From DASQFQ01 sp035633075 (GTDB lineage Bacteria > Actinomycetota > Thermoleophilia > Solirubrobacterales > Solirubrobacteraceae): DNA of 9,803 bases. Below, piece after piece: positions 1 through 5,712 of the stretch. The notes under the pieces were generated by a model. That model did no database searches, was not told the origin of the DNA, and saw only the letters and a list, made by a program, of their open reading frames with translations. Where the stretch lies: the NCBI GenBank assembly GCA_035633075.1, contig DASQFQ010000243.1, forward strand, positions 1 through 9,803. Reading direction: 5' to 3'. The position numbers and the translations under genes are program-made. The first letter of the stretch is position 1. Each line of letters begins with the position of its first letter.

Positions 1-1253
<1,253 letters not shown>

Positions 1254-1258
1254 CGGTT

Positions 1259-1262
1259 TCCT
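1259..1262 (-). promoter_or_regulatory. Shine-Dalgarno sequence of pyrG
   Basis: On the minus strand AGGA sits 5 nt before the ATG at 1253 (context GCAGGAAACCG-ATG). This is one of the few starts in the window with an orthodox ribosome binding site, and it supports the start chosen for CTP synthase. Confidence 0.6.
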
Positions 1263-1347
1263 GCCGAGCCAGTCTAGAGAGCGCAGCGGCGGGAACCCTT
1301 CCACCACGGCCGAGATCGACCAAACTCCCGAAGATCGTGAGCGCGGC

Positions 1348-1374
1348 GGTCAGAGCGAGGGGGACGAGCTGACC
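1348..1374 (-). other. Inverted repeat just after the recN stop codon
   Basis: A perfect 6-bp inverted repeat, GGTCAG and CTGACC, is separated by a 15-nt C-rich loop and begins 10 nt after the recN stop codon. In the transcript it could form a small stem-loop between recN and pyrG. It is not followed by a run of T, so it is not an orthodox rho-independent terminator. It could be a weak or L-shaped terminator, an mRNA 3'-end structure, or chance in GC-rich DNA. The rest of the 131-bp gap shows no convincing promoter; the best -10-like hexamer, TAGACT, lies near the pyrG ribosome binding site and has no matching -35 box. Confidence 0.25.
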
Positions 1375-1384
1375 GGGGCGGGCC

Positions 1385-3043
1385 TCAGGCGGCCCGGAGC
1401 AGCTCCCGGGCATGCCGGCGCGCCGCCGAGTCCTCCTCGTGGGCGCCGAGCATGCGCGCCAGCTCGCCGACCACCGCGCTGGACCCGAGCTGCGCGACCG
1501 TCGTGCGCGCGGTCTCGCCCGAGCTGTCCTTGACGATCGTGAAGTGGCGGTCGGCCAAGGAGGCGATCTGGGGCAGGTGCGTGATGCAGATGACCTGGCG
1601 CCCGCCGGCCAGCGTGCGCAGCTGCTCACCGACGGCGCGCGCGGTCTGCCCGCCGATGCCTGCGTCGACCTCGTCGAACACCAGCGTGGCCGGGCCGGCC
1701 TCGGCGGCGACGCTCATGAGCGCGAGCATGACGCGCGAGAGCTCGCCGCCCGAGGCGATCTCGCGCAGCGCGCCCGCCGGGACGCCCGGGTTGGGGGCGA
1801 TCATGAGCTCGACCTCGTCGGCGCCGCCGGGCCCGGGGGCCGGTAGCGGCGACAGCGCGACCTCGAAGCTCGCGCCCTCCATGGCCAGGCCCGACAGCCG
1901 CGCGCGGACGGCCTCGCCGAGCGGCCCGGCCGCCCGCTCGCGAGCGGCGCGCAGCGCGCCTGCCCGCTTTTCGAGCGCTTCACACGCCGCGGCCAGGCAC
2001 GTGCTCGCGGCCTCCAGCGCCTCCTCGACGCCGGCCAGCTCGTCGCGGCGCCGGTGGCAGGACTCGGCGTGCTCGAGCACCGCGGCCACGGTGCCCCCGT
2101 GCTTGCGCTTGAGCCGCTCGAACTGGGCGAGGCGCTCCTCGACCTCCTCGAGGCGTCCGGGCGCCGCCTCGACGCCCTCGCCATAGCGGCGCAGCTCGCC
2201 CGCCAGGTCGTCGGCCTCGAGCACCAGCGCGTGCCCGCGGTCGCCCAGGGCGTCGAGCGCGGCGTCAACGCCGCGCATCCCCTCCAGCGCGGCGGCGGCA
2301 ACGGCCAGCGCGGCGGCGGCGCCCTCGCCGCTGTTCCCGGAGAGCCCGGTCAGCGCGCCGTGGGCCGCGCCACGCAGGCCCTCCAGGTGGCGCAGCCGCT
2401 CGCGCTCCGCCGACAGCGCCGCCTCCTCCTCCGCGCTGGGGGCCGCGCGCTCGATCTCGTCCAGCTCCCACTCGAGCAGGCCGAGCTCGCGGTCGCGTGC
2501 GCCGGCCCGCGCGCGTACCTCATCCAGGCTCTCCTCGAGCGCGCGGACCTCGGCGTGGGCCGCGGCGCAGGCCTGACGGCGCGCCGCCTGCTCGGGGCCG
2601 CAGAAGCCGTCGAGGGTCTCCAGCTGTGCGGAGGCGAGCGTGAGCCGGCGGTGCTCGTGCTGGCCGTAGAAGGACAGCAGCGCGCCGCCGGCGTCGCGGA
2701 GATCCCCCGCCGTGGCGTTGCGGCCCCCGAGGTAGGCGCGCGTCCGGCCCTCGGCGCTGACGCGGCGGGCGAGCACGACCCCCTCGGCGTCTGGAGCCAG
2801 CCGGTCGCCCAGTTCGGCGCGCAGCGCGTCGGGCAGCGCGAACACCCCCTCCACGTAGGCCTCCGCCGCTCCGGGGCGCACGATGCCGGGCCGCGGCTTG
2901 CCGCCGAGGAGCAGGTCGAGCGCGTGGGCGAGCACGGTCTTGCCCGCGCCCGTCTCCCCCGTGAGGACGTTGAGCCCCTCGCCGAGCCGCAGCTCGGCGC
3001 GCTCGATCAGCAGGAGGTTCTCGACCCGCAGCTCAAGGAGCAT
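1385..3043 (-). CDS. recN: DNA repair protein RecN (SMC-like ATPase)
   Basis: RecN is a cytoplasmic, SMC-like ATPase that acts in double-strand break repair with RecA. The 552-residue product has the full family plan and normal length (about 550-590). The N-terminal ATPase half has LNVLTGETGAGKT (Walker A, about residues 29-36) and the RecN-typical FYGQHEHRRL. A long Ala/Glu/Arg-rich coiled-coil middle follows, with the family's LKRKHG stretch. The C-terminal half has EIASGGELSRVMLALM (ABC signature, about 428-443), LVFDEVDAGIGG (Walker B, Asp/Glu about 457-458) and QVICITHLPQIASLAD (switch His). The ATG at 3043 is preferred because RecN proteins normally begin M-x-x-E-L-x-I/V-x-N. A GTG six codons upstream (3061) is possible, and neither has a good Shine-Dalgarno sequence. 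It follows the ParB-like gene after 51 bp, so co-transcription is plausible. I saw no actinobacterial-type LexA box (TCGAAC-N4-GTTCGA) just upstream. Confidence 0.97.
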   Translation of the reverse strand: MLLELRVENLLLIERAELRLGEGLNVLTGETGAGKTVLAHALDLLLGGKPRPGIVRPGAAEAYVEGVFALPDALRAELGDRLAPDAEGVVLARRVSAEGRTRAYLGGRNATAGDLRDAGGALLSFYGQHEHRRLTLASAQLETLDGFCGPEQAARRQACAAAHAEVRALEESLDEVRARAGARDRELGLLEWELDEIERAAPSAEEEAALSAERERLRHLEGLRGAAHGALTGLSGNSGEGAAAALAVAAAALEGMRGVDAALDALGDRGHALVLEADDLAGELRRYGEGVEAAPGRLEEVEERLAQFERLKRKHGGTVAAVLEHAESCHRRRDELAGVEEALEAASTCLAAACEALEKRAGALRAARERAAGPLGEAVRARLSGLAMEGASFEVALSPLPAPGPGGADEVELMIAPNPGVPAGALREIASGGELSRVMLALMSVAAEAGPATLVFDEVDAGIGGQTARAVGEQLRTLAGGRQVICITHLPQIASLADRHFTIVKDSSGETARTTVAQLGSSAVVGELARMLGAHEEDSAARRHARELLRAA

Positions 3044-3045
3044 GG

Positions 3046-3068
3046 CCCGACGGTCTATCACCCGACGG
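3046..3068. repeat. Two 8-bp direct repeats just upstream of recN
   Basis: The octamer CCCGACGG (plus-strand reading) occurs at 3046-3053 and again at 3061-3068, a period of 15 bp, immediately before the recN ATG and covering the alternative GTG. Paired direct repeats in front of a start can be an operator or a ribosome-binding element. At this GC content chance is also credible, and no known regulator motif is recognised. Confidence 0.3.
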
Positions 3069-3094
3069 GGACGGACCGCCCGCGCTGCGTGAAG

Positions 3095-3820
3095 TCAGAC
3101 CACCTCGCGCCGGACGGTGGGTGGGCCCTGCGCGAAGTCGTCACACCCGCCCGAGGGTCGCCCTCCGCGCGAGCGCCACAGCTCGACGACCTCGGCATCG
3201 ACGGCGGAGTAGCCGTGGTCGCGGGCGACCGAGACGCGGTGGTGGCCGTCGCGGACCACGTGGCTCGCTCCCACCCGGTACACCGAGATGGGCGGCATCG
3301 TCGCCCCATGGGCCTGCGCGATCCACAGTCGCTGCCAGTGCTCCGAGGCAGAGCGGTCCGGGCGGAAGCTGCGGTCGAACGTCCGCGCCTTGAGCTCTTC
3401 CACCGTCCCGGTGATCGAGTCGATCGGGATGGACTCGATCCCGAGCGCCCGCCGCGGGGCCACCGAGGCCCACCTCACGCTGTCGTCGAGGACGTCGAGC
3501 CGCTCGGGCCCCAGGCCGCGCAGCCGACGCAGGCCGCGAGCGCGACGACGCTGGCGCACCAGCCGGCGGAAGCGGTCGTCGGCCACGTGCCACGTCGCGC
3601 CCGGCAGCGGGATCGCCGCGTCGAGGATCACCATGAGGATGAGGATGGCCAGCAGGGCGCCTGCCGAGCCGCCGACGATCACGGCCGCGCCGGCCAGCGC
3701 GGCGCAGAGCCCGAGCCGCCCGCCACGGAGCGCCGAGCCGCGCCGGACGGCGCCGAGGCGGCCGAGGGCCGAGCGCGTGCGTGAGGTGGCTCCGGGCATT
3801 CTCTCGCTGTCGTCGCACAT
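3095..3820 (-). CDS. Membrane-anchored protein with ParB-like (DGHHR) domain, function unknown
   Basis: A 241-residue protein with three parts. Residues 1-35 are basic (Arg-rich). Residues about 36-71 are very hydrophobic and rich in Ala, Gly, Leu and Ile, broken only by a Gly/Ser turn; this looks like a two-helix membrane hairpin or one long segment. A strongly basic stretch follows (about 84-101). The C-terminal part carries IESIPIDSITGTVEELKARTF, then FDRSFRP, MPPISVYRVGASHVVRDGHHRVSVARDHG and a final beta-type VDAEVVEL. The VRDGHHR core (about 189-195) and the IPxDxIxGTV lead-in resemble ParB/sulfiredoxin-fold proteins often annotated in actinobacteria as ParB N-terminal domain proteins. 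The ParB CTP-binding GERRxRA motif is not present in that form. The start is uncertain: ATG 3820 lacks a Shine-Dalgarno sequence, while ATG 3799 (seven codons in) has GAGAGA directly before it. It lies between nadK and recN, which are usually adjacent in this kind of cluster. The fold is likely; the function is unknown. Confidence 0.75.
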   Translation of the reverse strand: MCDDSERMPGATSRTRSALGRLGAVRRGSALRGGRLGLCAALAGAAVIVGGSAGALLAILILMVILDAAIPLPGATWHVADDRFRRLVRQRRRARGLRRLRGLGPERLDVLDDSVRWASVAPRRALGIESIPIDSITGTVEELKARTFDRSFRPDRSASEHWQRLWIAQAHGATMPPISVYRVGASHVVRDGHHRVSVARDHGYSAVDAEVVELWRSRGGRPSGGCDDFAQGPPTVRREVV

Positions 3821-3856
3821 ACTGTTGCACCGGGCACGCGAGAATCCGAGCGAGGT

Positions 3857-3869
3857 GGCCGGCGCGGCC
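3857..3869. other. Small GC-only stem-loop in the nadK to ParB-like gap
   Basis: GGCCG-GCG-CGGCC forms a 5-bp stem with a 3-nt loop in the 88-bp gap (3821-3908) after nadK. No T-run follows on either strand, so a terminator call is not supported. The rest of the gap shows no clear promoter for the downstream gene. Confidence 0.2.
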
Positions 3870-3908
3870 GGTGCGGTTGACCTCCGCCCCCCGCAACCCG
3901 GCCGCAGC

Positions 3909-4757
3909 TCACTTCGCCAGCCGCCCGAAGCGCTCCCGAAGGCGGTGGTAGAAGCTCGCGCCGGGGAGCTGGGCGAGCGTGCCGTAGGCGCGGCCGAAGT
4001 CGACGTGGACGTCCTCCCCCGCGGGCAGCTCGCACACCGGTCGGCCGTCGACGTGGACCTCGACGGGCTCGTCGCGGCTGGCGTTGTTGATCGTCAGCAG
4101 GTCGTCTGGGGCGACCACGAGCGCGCGGGCGGTGAGCGAGTGCGGGGCGATGAAGGACACGACGTAGCCCGCCACGCCCCAGGCCATCACGGGCCCGCCG
4201 TTGGCGAGGTTGTAGCCCGTCGAGCCCTGCGGGGTGGCCACCACCAGCCCGTCGCAGCGCACGCGGCCGATCTCCTCGCCGGTCAGCGCGTAGCCGAGAT
4301 CGGCGACGCGCATGCCCGCCTGGCGATGGACGGAGATGTCGTTGATCGCCGTCCACTCCGCATCCGGGCGGCCGACGGAGATGGTCGGCAGCTCGATGGT
4401 CTCGAAGTCCCCGGCGAAGGCGCGGTCGAAGTTGCCGCTCAGGCCGTCGGGGTCGATGGTGGCGAGGAAGCCCACCTCGCCGTAGTTGACCGCGAAGACG
4501 GGGACACCGGTGCCGGCGTACTCGCGCAGCGCCGTGAGGATCGTCCCGTCGCCGCCGAGGACGATGCAGAGGTCGACGTCGGCGCCATGGCGCGCGCCGA
4601 GCTCGATGCCGGGCTCGGGCTGCAGCCCGTGCTTGGCCTCCTCGTCCGCGTCGAAGAGCAGCGCCACGCCGGCGCGGCGGGCCGCCTCTCGCAGCTCTCT
4701 CAGCGCCCCCTCGGTCTCCACGCTGCGGCGGTGGGTAATGACAGCCGCGCGCTTCAC
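3909..4757 (-). CDS. nadK: NAD kinase (ATP/polyphosphate type)
   Basis: NAD kinase phosphorylates NAD to NADP in the cytoplasm and is the only known route to NADP. The 282-residue product has normal length. It shows CIVLGGDGTILTALR (GGDGT motif, residues 68-72, with the catalytic Asp), NYGEVGFLATI (equivalent of the usual NxGxLGFL), AINDISVHR (Asn-Asp pair at 139-140 for NAD binding), and CDGLVVATPQGSTGYNLANGG. That last stretch departs slightly from the common TPTGSTAYxxSAGG form but keeps the glycines, serine and tyrosine. The C-terminal half has the family's FIAPHSLTARALVV and VEVHVDGRP. The GTG at 4757 is chosen because it forms a GTGA overlap with the tlyA stop codon, has GGGGTGG upstream, and starts the protein right before the first beta strand (KRAAVITHRR). 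The frame stays open back to 4880, but that extension would overlap tlyA. Translational coupling to tlyA is likely. Confidence 0.96.
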   Translation of the reverse strand: MKRAAVITHRRSVETEGALRELREAARRAGVALLFDADEEAKHGLQPEPGIELGARHGADVDLCIVLGGDGTILTALREYAGTGVPVFAVNYGEVGFLATIDPDGLSGNFDRAFAGDFETIELPTISVGRPDAEWTAINDISVHRQAGMRVADLGYALTGEEIGRVRCDGLVVATPQGSTGYNLANGGPVMAWGVAGYVVSFIAPHSLTARALVVAPDDLLTINNASRDEPVEVHVDGRPVCELPAGEDVHVDFGRAYGTLAQLPGASFYHRLRERFGRLAK

Positions 4758-5542
4758 GGCGCCACCCCGGCGGCCACCTCGACGTCGGCCAGCGCGCCCG
4801 CGCGGCCGGCCTCGGCCAGCCAGGCGAACGTCTCGAGGTTGCCCGCAGGGCCGGGGAGCCCCGAGGAGGCGAAGCCGCACACCGAAGCGCCCTGCGCGAG
4901 ACCGCAGCGCGCCACCGCGACCAGAGCGCCTCGGCGCGCCGCGGGATCGCGGACGACGCCGCCCCTGGCGACCGCGTCGCGGCCCGCCTCGAACTGCGGC
5001 TTGACCATGGCCAGGCAGTCGAAGCGCTCGGCAGCACAGGCGAGCACCGCGGGCAGCACCTTGCGCAGCGAGATGAACGAGACGTCGAGCACGACGAGAT
5101 CGGGCGCGTAGGGCAGGGCGTCGCGCGCCAGCGCCCGGGCGTTGACGCGCTCGAGCACCGTCACGCGCTCGTCGCCGCGCAGGGACCAGTCCAGCTCGCC
5201 GTAGGCCACGTCGAGCGCGACGACGTGCGCGGCGCCACGCTGGAGCAGGCAGTCGGTGAACCCGCCGGTGGAGGCTCCGACGTCGAGGCAGCGGCGCCCG
5301 GCCGGGTCGATCGCGAAGGCCTCGAGCGCGTTGGCGAGCTTGATCCCGCCCCGCGACACGTAGGGCGGGGGTCCCTCCACGCCGATCTGCACGTCGGGCG
5401 CCACGAGCTGCCCCGGCTTCTCGGCCCGCCGGTGGCCGGGGCCCAAACGCACCTGCCCCGCCATGACGGCCGCCGCAGCGCGCGTGCGGGACGCGAACAG
5501 GCCGCGTTCCGCCATGAGGGAGTCGAGGCGGACCCGGGGCAC
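4754..5542 (-). CDS. tlyA: TlyA-type 16S/23S rRNA 2'-O-methyltransferase (S4 + FtsJ-like)
   Basis: TlyA methylates ribosomal RNA 2'-hydroxyls with S-adenosylmethionine; in mycobacteria it modifies 16S and 23S rRNA and sets capreomycin sensitivity. Some homologues are called haemolysins, but the enzyme role is better supported. The 262-residue product has an N-terminal S4 RNA-binding domain (about 1-60: VRLDSLMAERGLFASRTRA, then MAGQVRLG), the linker PPPYVSRGGIKL, and a Rossmann methyltransferase domain with CLDVGASTGGFTDCLL (SAM motif I, about 85-100). The K-D-K-E tetrad is complete: K68, D153 (LDVSFISL), K181 (VKPQFE) and E237 (GNLE), matching the mycobacterial residues with an offset of one. 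The GTG at 5542 fits the family N-terminus (M-P-R-x-R-L-D), but no Shine-Dalgarno sequence precedes it. The next in-frame ATG upstream, 5656, would add 38 residues unlike the family. Its stop overlaps the nadK GTG start. Identity is strong; the exact start is less sure. Confidence 0.94.
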   Translation of the reverse strand: MPRVRLDSLMAERGLFASRTRAAAAVMAGQVRLGPGHRRAEKPGQLVAPDVQIGVEGPPPYVSRGGIKLANALEAFAIDPAGRRCLDVGASTGGFTDCLLQRGAAHVVALDVAYGELDWSLRGDERVTVLERVNARALARDALPYAPDLVVLDVSFISLRKVLPAVLACAAERFDCLAMVKPQFEAGRDAVARGGVVRDPAARRGALVAVARCGLAQGASVCGFASSGLPGPAGNLETFAWLAEAGRAGALADVEVAAGVAP

Positions 5543-5567
5543 GGCGGGAACGGTAGCGGCCCCCGGC

Positions 5568-5585
5568 CTGTCGCTCCTCTGACAG
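5568..5585 (-). promoter_or_regulatory. Stem-loop with Shine-Dalgarno-like loop upstream of tlyA
   Basis: On the minus strand CTGTC and GACAG form a 5-bp stem around the 8-nt loop AGAGGAGC. The loop holds an almost perfect anti-16S sequence (AGAGGAG), yet lies about 31 nt before the tlyA GTG, too far for standard initiation. GGCC-GGG-GGCC follows between this element and the start and could fold, shortening the effective distance. This could be a ribosome stand-by or regulatory element of tlyA, or chance. Confidence 0.3.
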
Positions 5586-5630
5586 TCCGCAGGGGGCGGT
5601 TCGCCCGGCGTGGTGGTTGCGTCATGGGAA

Positions 5631-5640
5631 TCTCCCCTCC
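5631..5640 (-). promoter_or_regulatory. Strong Shine-Dalgarno sequence before an out-of-frame ATG
   Basis: GGAGGGGAGA ends 5 nt before the ATG at 5625 on the minus strand, the best-placed ribosome binding site in the dxs-tlyA gap. The ATG opens a frame (to 5161) that is not the tlyA frame and runs over the first half of tlyA. It may mark a short leader peptide or translational entry site, or a tlyA start that a one-base indel has put out of frame. The remainder of the 170-bp gap (5543-5712) holds short inverted repeats (GGCGC...GCGCC, CGAGC-A-GCTCG) without T-runs. Confidence 0.3.
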
Positions 5641-5712
5641 CCACCCACGCCGTCATCGAGCTGCTCGGAGGGCTGGCGCTCCTCGGCGCCCCTTCGCGCT
5701 CGGGTTCGGCTC

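Noticed and set aside
1264..1285. TAGACT as a -10 box for pyrG
   Set aside because: Only a 4/6 match, no plausible -35 hexamer at 16-18 bp, and too close to the ribosome binding site to be convincing.
3044..3061. GTG start at 3061 for recN
   Set aside because: It adds six residues before the family-typical M-L-L-E-L start and has no better ribosome binding site; kept only as an alternative.
2054..3784. Long plus-strand open frame antisense to recN and the ParB-like gene (also similar ones at 48-1196 and 5617-7521)
   Set aside because: High GC removes stop codons from antisense frames. The translations are low-complexity, rich in Arg, Ala, Gly, His and Asp, with no recognisable domain, while the minus strand carries clear conserved proteins.
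3857..3869. Rho-independent terminator after nadK
   Set aside because: Short 5-bp stem and no T-run on either strand; listed only as a weak stem-loop.
4758..4880. N-terminal extension of NAD kinase to a start at 4880
   Set aside because: It is Arg/Gly-rich, overlaps tlyA over more than 120 bp and has no family match; the GTGA junction at 4757 is a much better start.
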